DNA of 64,000 nucleotides from Strongylocentrotus droebachiensis (Eukaryota; Echinodermata; Echinoidea; Camarodonta; Strongylocentrotidae). Location: positions 54,465 to 118,464 of the forward strand of contig JAVYIG010006409.1 of the NCBI GenBank assembly GCA_035222895.1, given 5' to 3'. Positions 12,141-25,748 of this stretch are shown piece after piece; position 1 is the stretch's first letter; every line of letters begins with the position of its first letter. A program made the translations under genes and the position numbers. The notes beneath the pieces are model-generated. The model searched no databases. It had not been told where the DNA came from and saw only the letters and a program-made list of their open reading frames with translations.

Positions 12141-15100
12141 TAATCTTCCTGATTATAAAGGTACCTGTGTGTATCTCATAAAGTTGAGATAAATTTTAGA
12201 CACAAAAACCAATTCAAAAGCAGTTTAACTCTATCAATACTATTGGAAGAGTCAGTGTGTACAAACTCAATGGCATTATGAATCTGCAGTATCCAGAGGG
12301 TTAACAGCAGAATCAGGCTGATAAGGCATGGTATTTAATTAGGGAAACCAGGGAGAAGGAATGGTAGATGAGAGAAGGACTGCATCAATAGGAATCAATT
12401 TGGACGATTGCCTCCTCGACCCAATATATTTCTCCTCCTAAAGGTTAGGACGCTGATAAATGGGCCATGAGCGGTTGGGATGTGATTCATGGTAATTGAT
12501 CATAAGCGCAGGTAGGATGGATGAAAAATTGTGATGCTTTCCAAGAGAGTACTTAAAAAAAAATCTTGTACCAAACATGTGGATATCATTTCAAGATTGA
12601 ACAATGTAGATGAACATGTAGAGTTAGACTCTTGACTGACAAAATTCTTTTTTTTATTTCATTGCTATTTATTTATTTTTTCAAAATCTTCTTATTTTTG
12701 TAGATGAGGTCACAACGAGATGCAATCTGGACAAAAAAAAAAAAAAAAAAAAAATCTTCTGAAGTGATGTTTAAGGAAGGGGGCCGCATAACAGCACTTC
12801 TCCAACACAGAAATGGAATGGTACAGATAAAAATTCCAAATATGATGGACTTAACTTAACAGTCATTTGCACTTTTTTACAGGGGGTGAATCCCTGGATA
12901 TTCTACAAAATCTGACACCCAATTTCTCTCTTTGTTTGAATATCCAAACAGCCGAAAGCTTGATTGATGGTCATGAACCTCCTACACTGAAAATGCTGAG
13001 AAATAGAGATGATTACAGTACCGGTAGTCTCAGTAAAACAAAGATTTTGGATTTTTTGTTGGCATGGATGCAGCCTCCCAGCAAGATGAATGGCTGAACA
13101 AAGAATTTGTATTCACCCCTCGTTCGCGTAAAGACGCTATTTGAAAAGACAGCAGGCTTTTGACCATGACTCAACTGTCCCATCGAGTGGGAGGGGGGGG
13201 GGAATCCACTTTTGATTGAGGGCACCTCATTTGCCAAATGGGATTCAGCTCTCTACGTACAGTGTAGTTCATTGATTTACAGCATTAAAACCTGTGGACA
13301 TGCATTTTGAACAGAGATCACTTTCCATATCTTTGGCCGCTTTCATTAGCTCTTTATTTGGAGGGGTGATGAAATACCGGTAAACCACTACCCAATATTC
13401 ATTTTAATTTTGGATCTCGTTTCAAAAGTTACAAGACGGAAGTAGGATCAAAAGGTGGAGGAATAGTGAACTTTCCTGATACCAGAAAAGAAACATGGAC
13501 AGCCGCTTCTTATTTTTAGATATCCATCTATAACAATTCTTGAGATTTTACGAGACCTGAGAGTATTTCAGTACCGTTGGCACAGACTGTATTGTTGACT
13601 CTTCCACCTGGCAATGACGCATCATTCCGAAATACCAGGCAAGACTCAAGAGACAATTTCATTACACGTCCGCTACGAAGAAATCAGACTAAATATATCA
13701 GCTAAACATGCCCCAGGAGCGCAATTTAGTTCTTTTCCTTCCGATATCTCCTCCATTGTTTTTAATTGACCACAGAGCGCAGCAACAGGACTGCATGTAT
13801 ACAGAAAAAAAAGCAATCCTTTGGGGTAAATCTAATTTTCTCTCTAAATTACAATTTACGAGCATGCAGAGACGGCAAGGGAATCCTCTGGTAACGGCCC
13901 ACCATCTGTACATTCACTGGTAAGGTTACCTAATGTAATTTGAGGGATGGAAATGCGTCTATTATAAAAGGGACAAAGCCAATGAATTGATTGAATGACT
14001 CGTGTGGAGCTCCCTTTAGTATAATAAAAGCGATACAATTAAGAGCAGTTTGGTTTGGAAGATGATTAAAGTCTGTAGATTAAATCTTTTCATTCTGGAG
14101 CAATAAAGTTCTAGTTAAAATAGGAAAGCTGAATGAATGATTTATTTTCACAAATATCCTCTAATGCTGAAGTAATGGAAGAGTACAAGGACTTTCTCCA
14201 ATCCAAAACCATATTGGTACAAGCACTCTTAAAGATTTGATGCATACCTACAATGTAATGCTGTTGGTCCTCTGGTCGCTTAATTACTAACAAGCATTTA
14301 TGCTTTCTTAGCAGTCAGGTAAAAATGACCACAGCTAAACTTGAGCTTAGACTCTCAAATGGATACTACTTGTTTAGTGTTTAGTAGCAGAAAAGTGATA
14401 AGTTTTCTGTTCTTAATTATCATTCTCTGTTTGAAGTGGTTCAACTAGATGATTTCCAAAACAAAGAAAATTTGAAGTATTTTCGTTTTGGTAGATAGGA
14501 TGAAGCCTAATTCTGATCGAATTGCCAAACCTTGATGGTAGATTACCAAGTTCATCAAGCTTGAAAGCTACCAGACGAACAAATTTAGGTTCCAACGATT
14601 GACTTTCCAGATGTATACTTATGACTAGACTTCATCACTCCACTGCTCAGGTCAGACTTGAGATTTGATGAGCAAAACACAAATGGTGTGAAACCTATAG
14701 AGCACCCCCATGTGAAAAATGTCCGAGTGAAGACGGGGAAACAAGATTGAACCTGACGGACACGGCCTTAGTTGGTGATGAAAGAGCACCGCAAAATATT
14801 TCATGGATGTTTCAATGTCAGAGAATAGGCACTGGACGTTTTAAGCCAACTAATGTCGGCCTGATGATGGCCTGTTGGAGAGATAGACGTACTACGCAAA
14901 CAATGTGGGTTCTGTTCCATGTGCAAGTCCGGAAATCGCATCATATGATGGCCCTTGTGGGTGCTCATTCCCACTATTATTAACAAGTTATGCAGTCCAG
15001 ATTTCTTCCAATTCCTTACGTCATAGGATTCACCAAATGGAAAGACCATCCAAGACAGAAATAGATGTGGAAGCAATGAATGTGTTGGGGAGTTGAATGT

Positions 15101-18100
15101 CGATTCCACACATTTGTACTATGTGCATTTAAAGTAATGTTCTGGAACTTCAAGCATGTTCTGACTTCTATTTCCACTATTAAAACTGAAATGTCAAAAT
15201 GGTTCCTGTTTAACAATCAATGAGAAACAAGAAAATCATAACAACATGTCACAAACTTCACTTCCTAAGATCACATCAATGTAATAAAGACATATTGGTA
15301 AACAGAAAATACTATCAAGTCCACATCATTCAATGCTAATGATGACTTAATCAGCATTACTCGATAACAAAGTGAATCTCCAAATAGCGACAATATCTTA
15401 AAATACATCTTCATTGAGATTCGAGCCTTGAAAACAGCAATTTGAGAGGGCAAAGATGCCATCTCAAAATAAATCACCCTCCGTTGCTATGGAAACATCT
15501 ACCTCATAGAAACATCAGAATAGCTGCTCTCTTATAACTATGAATAAAAACGGCACATGCTTTCCTCCCGTTTTTGTTTTTCAACCTGCGGAACTGAAGG
15601 AGTTGCTTTTGCCTCGTGTTGTTATTTAATATTCAAGTTTTAATGCCCTTTGTGATTGAACCAAAAATAAATGAAATATTACTCTTCCCCTAGTGACACC
15701 AAATTGAGAACTTCTGAAATTCCTCCGGAAGCACAGTGAAGAAATAAGTGTAGGAAAAAAAAATTGTTCGACAAGAGCATTTTTCGTACACGATTCTTAA
15801 TTCTAAGATTGCTGTATATTCTTGAGTACCGGTACTGCAAACATAATGACTGATTCTTATCAAAATTACTCTCTTAAGACCTATGTAGGACTGCTAGTTT
15901 CCTGTTTAGATGCATATAGATAATCAATAGTAAAATTTATCAAATATTAACAGAATACATCACCAGCATATCCTAATGAATGTAGGCTTTCAAAACAAAA
16001 ACAATGTATGATTCACTGAAATTTAAAGTGGCATGGTACAAGTTGTAATACGTTTATATTTCCTAAAAAATTGAGGGTTCTCCACTTTGCCCTATTAATG
16101 ATTAATTTAAGGGCTCCTGAGCGGGCTGAGAGCATCGTCAGACCTCCAATCACAGACATTGAGGGCAGCGCTACAGAGCTATCTCGATTCCTTCCTTGTG
16201 ACAGCTGAAGAAGTTAATTTAGATGAATGATCATCTCGAAACCTTTCACATCTCAAAACCCTTCAGAATCATCAAATTGGAGCATTTCAATTTTCTCTGG
16301 CAAGCCCATTTTCAACAGTACTTTTCATGGATGGTTTGAAGTAAAGTTCCTTTGTTCATGCTGATCGATATGAACTATGTACTATCTAGGGTTAATCCTG
16401 TATTCATGACATTCTTTTCATCTTCCTTGGGAAATTGGTAAAAAGATATATGGCATGGATTACCAATCACAAAATATTCAATTTAAAGCACAATACACAG
16501 AAATCAAAATTAATGCAGCTCACTTTTAAAAAGGGGGAAAAGGACAATGAATAATCTTGTGTGAGCTCTTTAGTTTGCAAGCAGGGAATATAACTAACAT
16601 GTTACTCTAAGCACTTTGCCATTGTCTTCTTAAAAATCAATGAAGAAAAGAAGAATTGATGAAGAACCTTGGCACAATTTGAGTAAAACCCCTCAAAATT
16701 TTGACCTGGATATTAGCTGGCTTTGCAGCTTTTTCCATTTAACGATATCCAATCAATCATTCTTTGTAAGTCTTGCGATTACGCTTGTATTTCAATGATG
16801 AACTTGTCGTTAGGTTATCTTAGTCCTGGTAAAGTTTGGCCTAGATCCTTATCAGCGACACAGCTCGAGGGTGTACCGCTTCTTGGACGAGGATCAGATG
16901 CCGTTTCGCGTTGATTGATCATTCGTCTTCTTCAAGGAAGGAAAAATGCCCATGGAATACGATTCAATAGCGAGGTTAGGATAGCCCAGAAATGGATGAT
17001 GTAGGAACAATGATAGACGGGGATTAGACAGGATGGGTTAATCAAACCCTGTTTAACATGATTGGAGCGATCTAGACCGATTCAGTGTTCTTCTAGCTTA
17101 ACAAGTATTTTAAGCTGCAGGGTTTAAACAACAGCCCAGTTGTTAACACATGTGCTTCTGACTCCACATGTCTTTTTTAATATCAAACAGTCATCTAGCA
17201 AAGTGATTGAGGTCAGTCACCTCGGGTACTTTCATGTATCTTGACATGAAGCCTTTTTGAGAGTAACTTTAGGTGAACTAAAAGATTACATAACTCTCAG
17301 AAGTGGTTTAAACTAAGAATATTTCTTGTACATGTTACAAAAAAAGAATACGGTACATAAATGATCAGCCTTTGATAGGACATTGCTCTTTTGAAGGCAA
17401 CAGATTTATTTTTTATTTTTTTACAGATTACAAAGAAATCTTTGAACAAAATGTAATGGTTATTGTTGGGTAGAGACTGTATTCACTTTAACAATAATTT
17501 TTTTAATCCCAAGGCTATTTCTCACATTTGATTAATTATGGAAAAATCTACGCTAACCACAATTTAAGAAAAAAATCCTATACTGAACTGATGACTTGAT
17601 TTATAAATGGGAGAAGGGGGGAGTGAACCAATAAACCCTAGAATTCTACAACACATACCAAGCTGCACTGCAATCTCAATTGCTGATCTCAACACAGACA
17701 CGGCTTATTAGTGGCTTACCCCTCTACCCACAACCCCATGGTTCCTATAACCCTATACCCCCTGGTGACCCAACCATATGGCCAAAGCCGCGGAGGGACT
17801 GAAGTAGGCCGCTTCGACCAGAGCCCCCTTTGATCAACCGAGCCGAGACGGGGAAAATATAGAAAACTTTCTCATTGCAAACAATACAGGGCAGTTGTAC
17901 ACACGTAGCAATTTCTGCAATTTAGCATTTGACCAGCCCCTTAGCGTTCTGCATTGAACAAAATGTCAAATATGCATATCTAAGACTGTTTTGACAACTT
18001 TTCTTTACTAAAACATTACATTTACAAGATTCTCCAACACAGAGACGATTTAAAGAGAACAAGTTTTTAGGGCTATACCAGGTAGTTGAAATCTACAATG

Positions 18101-18619
18101 TACCTTTCCTGATGAAATAAATGAGCTTACATTCTTTAAAGAATTAAAAGCTTCACTCATCTAGGGAGTAAGTTCTGTAGGTGGTGTACATTTGACATTA
18201 CATCCAACTCCATTTGGTTAAAGATTTACAATTTGTAAATCCTCACTGATATTTTTTTTTTTTAAAGAAGAAAAAAAGAAAAGAAAAAAGAAAAGTACAT
18301 GTAAATGTACACAGGGGAATGAGGGGATGGATAGAATAATTATTTGATAAAGTGACTTTGAAACTTCTCATCTTCTTCACTTTCCGAACAGAAAAGCCTG
18401 CACGTAGGCCGTGTCTGATGAAGCAGCCCAGGTTCACGCGAGGTGGGGGAAACCCTTATGGTTCTGAAGAGTCGAAGCCTGGCATGGGGTAGGGTCACAA
18501 ACTTTTCTGCCGAAATATGAGCTCTCGATTGCTCTCCACTGCCCCAGCAAAAGTACACTTGTTGAGTTGATTACCATGGAGCTTTAAAGTTTACATCATG
18601 CACAAACTCTCATATTATC

Positions 18620-18824
18620 TTAAAGCCACACTGTACTACTTGTAGCTACTTGCTCCCTCTAGACTATATAGAAAACTTCCCCAATCGGTGCCTGTTGGTC
18701 CCCCATGATCCTCTTTTTCTTATGTTAATTGAGAGCTGAGTTAATGAGATAGCCACCTGTCAGTGACCTCGCTGTGTGGTCTAATCCCTTCTGGCTGAAC
18801 TACTGTAGTACGCCGGCCTTTAAA
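18620..18824. mobile_element. TTTAAA-ended dispersed repeat, copy 1 (about 205 bp)
   Basis: It starts TTAAAGCCACACTGTACTAC and ends GTAGTACGCCGGCCTTTAAA, so its ends are imperfect inverted repeats flanked by TTTAAA/TTAA. The interior (TAGCTACTTG, CCCCCATGATCCTC, GAGAGCTGAGTT, AGATAGCCACCTGTCAGTGA) is shared, in the opposite orientation, with copies at 37026-37221 and 54502-54703. No ORF is present. It is likely a non-autonomous DNA transposon. Confidence 0.8.
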
Positions 18825-21364
18825 CCAGAAATGAAGTCTTGGGCCCTGTTTCAACAATACAATAATTTGTGTAAACTACTGAAATCCTTGCATTTGATTG
18901 GATTTGAGGGGTCATTGTAACAGCTACCTGAAAAGACTCTCTATGACCATGGACCTAACACAACTATGACAGTGTTCTGAGAAGATAAACACATTCCAAT
19001 GCTGTATCTTGATTACTCCGCTTTGAATGTGTGCCTCCAATCAACATACTAAACATTGATCCAATGTCGCGGATCTGTAATACCTGGAACGACAAGGGGG
19101 ATAGACTTAATTAACCCGCGTTACCCACTCACCCCCACGAGACATCCATGTTTTACAACCACTAGATATCTAGATTGCATTCACTCTTGTTAAAGTTCAA
19201 GAAAGAAAGAGAGAGAGAAAAGTTTATTGAATCAGGCTGTGACCGTTGTCACGACTTCAAATACAGAGTTCTGTTACAAGCAAATACTCAGCCAGAGAGA
19301 GAGAGAGAGAGAAAGAGAAAGAGAGAGAAAGAGAAACCCTCCATCCATTTGAGCATTTAAAGTTGTATACCGGGTGACCCCTTGGCATTCGACTCATTGC
19401 ACTTTTATCAGAGAAGTAAATAGGGTATTACTCTCATAGAACTTAGAAGATTTTACTCAGAAGTCATTTCATTTCCTTGATTTCCTTTTCTTTATTTTAA
19501 AGCAAAAAAATAAATGCAATGCACTACTCTGAAGAGTAAGAATAGATATTGATAAACTTTTCTTTGAAAGTACTATTATATGGCTTCATTTAATTACATA
19601 TTCTTGTTGCAGTTTTTAAACGATAGTGACCATGATAATGAATATGGAAATCATACAATATCTTCAGAAAGGCCTGCACAAACATGAGAATCTTATATGG
19701 GGAGGGAGTGGGCATTTACTTTGCCTTTATTTTCATTCAAAGTTCAAACATTGGGGGCAGTGGGAACATTCATAAACATTTACCTTTAAGTTCCATGATG
19801 CCCTTTACGATAACTAGCAGCTGAACGAGCCGATAAAATAGGATGCTTTAAAAATACCTCTGGGTTTTCTTTACCTCCTATTTAGATCACTTCCCAGTAT
19901 AAACTTTCACCGTTTCACGGTTGTTGAGCGATAAAAAGAGACCAGATAAATTCCAATGTATGATAAATAGCTGTTCAAAATCTTTGAACGAGAGTTCTTT
20001 GAAAAAAAGCTAAACATGTATTGACAAGAAAGAGTCCATGGACTCCTCGCTTCCCACAGCTAATTTTCTAGATAAGATAACTGACAAATTTCATAATCTT
20101 TTTATAACAAAGTTTTGGAGAAGAGCCAGGCTATTGAAAAAGAAGCCAAATATCAATACAATCATATTGTTCCACGAATCAAGAACTACAAGTCCGAAGA
20201 CACAGCCCTGCACTAATATTGAAATTCAAGTAGGCCCAATTCATCCGTTATCAAGCTAGATAATACAAACATAATCCACGTTCCTGGATAGAAAACTTAG
20301 TAATTACAGATACAACCATAACACTAGAGTCGGCTAAAAGTGCAGCAACCCATTGCCTGTATATATATGACCATGGGGAATTCAAAACGAACGGCGTGCC
20401 ACAAAAGCGGGAAGACAAAAAAAAATTGTTTTCTTCTTCCTCTGATTTTAATCGGCATGATTGTAATTCTGAAAATAGTTCAAATAAAAGGGTAGGAATA
20501 CCGCAAGAGAGGTGTTACAAAAGAGCTGCAAATTGGTCATTGGGGATGATTTTCACGCACCGGCGAGAATGAAAACCGAGACAAAACCTCGTTTTCATTG
20601 ACTCTGGGCAGGTGGGGGGTCACCTGACTTCTGGCCGCTAGGATTATTAAAGAAAAACAATTCTGACCCCCGTTCCCTTTAAAGGTCCTCTTCCTTCCCT
20701 CTCTGAAGAGATCCTGTCGGGACAAAACGCAAGGACCGCAGGACACAAAATTGTATGTTTGTCTTAATCATGCATATCCATCATTCTATATTATTAAAAG
20801 GTGAGTTTTGGGAGTGTAGTAGCGACAGGATTATAATTACAGCACAGTATAGCAAAGCAAATGGCAAACACAGCCGGATACTTTGATAGAAAGTATTCAT
20901 AATAGAAACTTAGAAAGTGCATTTAAATGCATTCCTATATGCTGATGCAGGGATACAAATATTTAGCTGCCTCAGGTTTTTTTTCTTCAAATGACAGCGA
21001 AGTGAACTGGGGAAATATCCAAAAAAAATACATGAATCTCTGCTAGTATGCAGTTTTTGTTTTCATATCTCAAAAAAATGTCAATGGCAGACAGCAAGCC
21101 AGAAGCTTTTATACAGGCGCAAGGTCATGATTTTTTATATCATTTACAGTCATAAGTTTGGAATCTGTGTTTGCAGCTGTTAGTATCATGACACAACTTC
21201 CACATGTGAAAAAGTGAAGCATTCACTGAACAATATATTGGCTAGAATATCACACAATTAGACAATATCATAATCGATGAGAATAGGTGCACACGTCAGA
21301 AATCAATGAAGAGCATATGTCATTCTATAAATTACATTTTTTAGCAGAAAAGGTCATTTTCTGA

Positions 21365-21520
21365 AATTACAGTTACAAGGTTCAACAGAAAATGTAATAT
21401 TCTAAATGGCACTTCACAATGTTCAACATTTTAAGGATTCTAAAATTACAGTTTGCAAGGTTGAACAGAAAATGACATTTTCTAAATTGCACTTCACAAT
21501 CTTCAACATTTAAGGATTTC
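21365..21520. repeat. Two-unit tandem duplication (~78 bp unit)
   Basis: AAATTACAGTTACAAGGTTC...CTTCACAATGTTCAACATTT is followed at once by AAATTACAGTTTGCAAGGTT...CTTCACAATCTTCAACATTT. The units differ at several positions, so the duplication is not recent. Confidence 0.75.
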
Positions 21521-21622
21521 TTTCAGTGACTGGTTTATGAATGGTTCATGATGGTGAAGAGCACAATAGGCAGATTGTATACACTTCATGATTTTGTTGT
21601 ACAGGTGTAGATGAATTAAATG

Positions 21623-22402
21623 TTAAAGGACAAGTCCACTCGAAAAATAAATTACTTTCAATAAAAGCAGAAAAATCAGACAAACCGATCAAAAAAGGTT
21701 TGAGCTAAATCGGATAACTAATAAGAAAGTTATGAATTTTTGAAAAAGTATGTAAAACTATAGAACAATGAGATTCACAACACAAATTGCCAAGATGGTT
21801 ATCAGTTTGTGACGTCATGTCCTCACAACTTATCAATTGCTTCATATAGTTTAATCACATTAATTTCCCTTTTTATCCCCCAAAACTTGATTTCCCCATG
21901 CCTTTGCCCAGGTTATATGACTTACATCATATTGCATGCATGACATTTCCTAAAAACTTTTATAAATTTTGAAGAATTGATACTATTTTCTGAATATTGT
22001 TTATTCATAATTATTGATTTTTATATAAATAGTTTATAAAAATTCAATTTTTCATGATTTAACTGGACAAAAATTACTCTTTATTTGTGCATCCACACAA
22101 AAACACATGACTAACAATCTAACTTGGATGCTGGTGTGAAGAAATAAGATTCTTAGGGTGAAAATAGGAAATTTATATTATCAATATAAAGAAAATAATT
22201 AGTGGATAGTGAGGACCATACGTCACAGACTCATGAGTGAGTTGCCAATTTGTGTAGTGATTTTCAAAGTATTTCATGTCATTAAACATTCATAACTTTC
22301 TTATTAGTTATCCGATTTTGCTCAAACCTTTTTTGATTGGTTTGTCTGATTTTTTTGGTTCTATTGAAAGTAAGTTATTTTTGGAGTGGACTTGGGCTTT
22401 AA
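21623..22402. mobile_element. Long foldback element with TTAAAGGACAAGTCCAC ends (~780 bp)
   Basis: The left end TTAAAGGACAAGTCCACTC and the right end GAGTGGACTTGGGCTTTAA are inverted repeats. They extend inward through AAATCAGACAAACCGATCAA and CGGATAACTAATAAGAAAGT, mirrored by ACTTTCTTATTAGTTATCCG near 22300 and TTGATTGGTTTGTCTGATTT near 22336. The ~130-bp arms imply a strong hairpin. The interior is AT-rich and non-coding. The ends fit TTAA-type insertion. I recognise this end sequence as a widespread deuterostome repeat style, from memory only. Confidence 0.8.
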
Positions 22403-22580
22403 GGCTTGCCACGTCTACACAGTAATTGGTATATCATTTTTACATATTTTTCCTATTCCATCGTAGCCCGTCCCTATCCCCATTTGGTACATAAGCTAAA
22501 TGAAGGAGAGATTATCAATACATGAGACCTACAGAATCATTATGTTTGACATTTACAAAAAAAAGGAAATTTATACTTAC

Positions 22581-22641
22581 AGATCTGTGTATTGGCGCTT
22601 CTATTTTCATGCTGGCACATTTATTCAGGATCTTTAGTCTC
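22581..22641 (-). CDS. DLC1: DLC-family RhoGAP, coding exon C (end of SAM domain)
   Basis: This 61-nt exon completes the split Arg and then reads R-L-K-I-L-N-K-C-A-S-M-K-I-E-A-P-I-H-R-S. It matches the family segment RRLNTLNKCAVMKLEI.PHRK (from memory), the last SAM helix and the start of the following linker. The acceptor is ATTTGTAG before 22641 and the donor is GATCT|GTAAGTAT at 22580. It leaves in phase 0, exactly the phase required by the large exon starting at 9559. The length (one base plus 20 codons) and the strong sequence match outweigh its small size. It is bounded by introns of 7.1 kb and 13 kb. Confidence 0.93.
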
Positions 22642-23186
22642 CTACAAATAGTTGAAAAACAAAATAAGAAAGAGAAATAACAAGTATGAATTATAGGGCC
22701 TAAAATTTTCTTTGAAATATGCACACAATAGTTTAAATGACAAAGGGAAATGAACACTGATATTCATATTTGATAAATGACATTTCAAATGAACAATCAA
22801 ATTATGCATGTTCTATCCTGCCTGTTGAAAATTGTATAGAACAGATACAATTCAGCAATTAGAAAGGTATTGAATAATAAGTCAAACAATGAAACAATGG
22901 TTTGATTAGGTACAATATATATTCATGATCAAAAAAGATTAAAAGCTGCAAATCAACTTAATCATGTCACCTTGTTCTCATGAAATAAAAACAAATGCAT
23001 CATCATCAGCAGATAATCCAAAGGCACACAAAAAATATAATTTCCAAACTTAGGAACAGCAAGGAAAAATCTTCCACGAATCCCAGATTGACTTCACTGA
23101 ATTTATAATTATATTCCAATTGATCCGAGTGAGTTTTCTTGCACGTTGTTCTTTCACCGAGGATGAAGTCTAAACTGCCACACTGT

Positions 23187-23476
23187 TCAAGGTGTCAATT
23201 GACCACCGCTGAGTAACTTGGTTTTCCTAATAGTACTACCGCATGAAGTAAGGAGGGCAGCAAGAGAAACAGCGAGATGATTGCTACTTGTGCCTTGTCT
23301 GGCATCTGACTGAGCACTGCTTGTCCTCCGCGGAGCATAGACTCTGAGAATGTGAGAGAGTGGTGGGCGAGCGAGAGCTGAACTCCGTCCAACCTGAACA
23401 GTGAATGAGTGTATGGAGTGTTGTGTATGGTTGTGGTGCTTGTAGCGCAGTGTTTGGCTTCCTTGGGTATACACAT
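23187..23476 (-). other. GC-richer island with small ORF, possible nested promoter or unrelated exon
   Basis: About 300 bp here are richer in G+C and CpG than the flanks. On the minus strand, overlapping ORFs of 93 and 95 codons span the island. One includes MPDKAQVAIISLFLLLPSLL followed by HAVVLLGKPS, which looks like a signal peptide with a plausible cleavage after HA. A TATA-like GCGTATATGTGTATAC lies just upstream on that strand. No strong splice donor or family match was seen, so function is unknown. It could be an intronic promoter, a small secreted-peptide gene, or chance. Confidence 0.25.
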
Positions 23477-23764
23477 ATACGCTCGGTTGGCTCGATTTAC
23501 ACAGTGCAGTGGAGTGCTTACATAATAGTCTCAGACATCAAGACTCTTCTGGCCTTTTCTTATCATTTCCTAACCATCAGGCATTTTTGTCATAGTATAT
23601 TGCCATATGAACATGCTCAACTGCACGTTTACAAGCCCTTATAGTACTCTGGCTTTAGACAGGTTGCGACATACAATTGAATGGATGGCACTTAATTTAT
23701 TTCAAGATTTGTTTTCAGCTGGTGGGTTGGGGGGGGGGGGGGGCGGGTGCTGGATAAAGGGTGG

Positions 23765-23850
23765 CCATTCGTGTCTCCGCTGGGATTGGAACCCTCATAA
23801 GCTGGTCCAAAGCCCCTTGACATATCCACTGGGAGATTCTGCACCCACAA
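23765..23850 (-). repeat. tRNA-derived SINE-like fragment
   Basis: Read on the minus strand it has an A-box-like CCCAGTGGATATGTC (23820-23834) and a B-box GGTTCCAATCCCA (23780-23792) at roughly tRNA spacing. The anticodon arm does not fold convincingly, so it is a degenerate tRNA-derived repeat, not a tRNA gene. A 15-nt G run precedes it at 23729-23743. Confidence 0.5.
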
Positions 23851-25693
23851 ACCCTACATTTTAGGCCTACATCGACATACTACAAAACATGATACCTTTG
23901 CAACCTTTATATACCACTTGTGTGAACTTTGTAGAAGCTTTTTACATGAACATATCTGGCTTCGTGTGTATAAATATAAAAAAACATATTTTGTAATGAT
24001 TTAAGATGAAATATATTTATCAAAGTGATGAAAGAATTAAGCTTTAGTAGGTACTGCTACTAGCATGATAATAGTCTGAAACTTTTAATAAAATAGCATT
24101 CTTCATCTGAAAGAAACTTTCACTTTTGTCTGGACCACTTGTAAAACTTGCAAAAGTGCCATACCAGAAAGTGTGTGAATAATACTGTCACATTTTCAAA
24201 TAGAGACTGGTACTACGGCAGAGGTAGACTACTAAAAGTTTGTTGTGGGCTCTTGAATGGATTGAAGGGCTTGGGAAGGGTCACCCCTCTCAAGACACAC
24301 AGACTAGTCTGAAAAACACACACACAAATCTCTTGGACACACAATATGTATTTCTCTGCATTTGCACACACAAAACCCCAGAGAGTGGACTAGTCCATTG
24401 TGGTCACTGATAGGGGGTTCATTAATCCAGTACATCCAATTTGAAAGAGGGAGTCATTAATTCAGTATTATTTAGTTCAGTATGTCAAAAATGATTTCTG
24501 TCCTGTGGATATTACGAAAGAAGGGGGAGCATAGAGTATAAAATAAAGGAAAAAGACAATTGAAAAAATGTCAGAAATTTGAATTATTCAAAAAAATGAT
24601 CAAATATAATAAAAAATACAAAAGAATGAGTCCTGCATATTCAACTAATGACTATTCATATATTCAAATGAATCATTACATTCCCCTCCCCCTCCCTCAT
24701 TTCCTATCTTTCTGCGACAATCAGATTTTACAGCTTTTATTACCATCAACAACCCCCCCAAAAGAGATTAAATGTACCTATTTGCAGTTACTCATATATG
24801 GCTTCTTTATGTTTTCTTTTTCATTCAAATTTGTCATTGGTACTTTCAAATAGCAGTTCATAATAAAGTAGGAATGATGGATCTATTACTTATAGTATTC
24901 ACAATACTGACCACTCCGATGATTGGCATTTGCTTGTGCTGCCAGCAATGACATTTTTTCTTTTTTCTTGAAAGAGGCCATTCACCTTCAAGCATTTTTA
25001 AAGCACTGCCTGTTTGAGTAAAAGCCTATTTTAAAGGCAAACCCTTTTAAGTGTGATTCATTATTAATCTACACATCATCCCTTTTCTCCTTACAACCTT
25101 TTGTCAAGTTATCTCAAGAGGTCCTTAGCCATTACCAATATGCTCAATCAACCAAGTAGCAAAGACAAACGAAAGAGCAAACAAACAAACAAACATACTT
25201 ACACATTTACAAAACATCAGATGAATAATCAGAGAACAACTGAACAATCAGGCATAGCAAAGACACCTGCCTGTAACAAAAGCTGAAATCTCTTTCCAGC
25301 TAGAAAATTTCAAGATAACTGGTAACAAAAGCTAATAAAAACGTTATAAATGCTGAAACTTGATGATTCCAACTTTGGAAGTCTGTTGGCTTTTGTGGTA
25401 GAGTGGGCAGTAATTTATACTCTACGTGGGGTCCTCTATGGTTTCTATTCATGTTTTTTTTTTGACAAAATGACTGGAATTGATGAGTTTGATGATTCAG
25501 CATTCAGGGATTTTGAGGTTTGTTTTTAGATGAAGAGGAAAGACCTACTGAGTGATGTCATATGGCATGCTATTCTTCGAAAGGAAGAACAGCTCTTTAT
25601 TTTTGGCAGTCAAATGGACTTGTTCTTTGGAAAGGTTGATCAATGGGTCTTTGTGTACAAGGTTAATTGAGGGAAAAGTTCTTTTTCTTCCTC

Positions 25694-25748
25694 AGGAAGT
25701 AGATTTAGGAAGTAGATATAGGAAGTAGATATGAGGAAGTAGATATGT
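25694..25748. repeat. Four-copy minisatellite AGGAAGTAGAT
   Basis: Four near-identical copies of AGGAAGTAGATATN, about 13-15 bp each, are visible. Each contains the GGAA core of ETS transcription factor sites; regulatory use is only a possibility. Confidence 0.75.

Larger units (their letters stand above)
9560..22580 (-). other. 13-kb intron between SAM end and large exon
   Basis: Both borders are canonical (GTAAGTAT donor, TTTCTGCAG acceptor). It holds the foldback at 11641-12140, a poly(A) run near 12735-12753, the TTTAAA-ended repeat at 18620-18824, a GA microsatellite near 19294-19335, a small tandem duplication at 21365-21520 and a long foldback at 21623-22402. ORFs of 60-102 codons near 13.0, 13.7, 14.8-15.1, 18.3-18.6 and 20.5 kb have no recognisable domain and no convincing splice context. 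Confidence 0.75.

Noticed and set aside
14747..15109. Overlapping plus and minus ORFs of 78 and 102 codons
   Set aside because: They have no family resemblance and are open in several frames, as expected by chance.
18340..18558. 72-codon minus-strand ORF with fairly balanced composition inside the 13-kb intron
   Set aside because: No recognisable domain, no convincing acceptor or donor, and the DLC frame joins without it.
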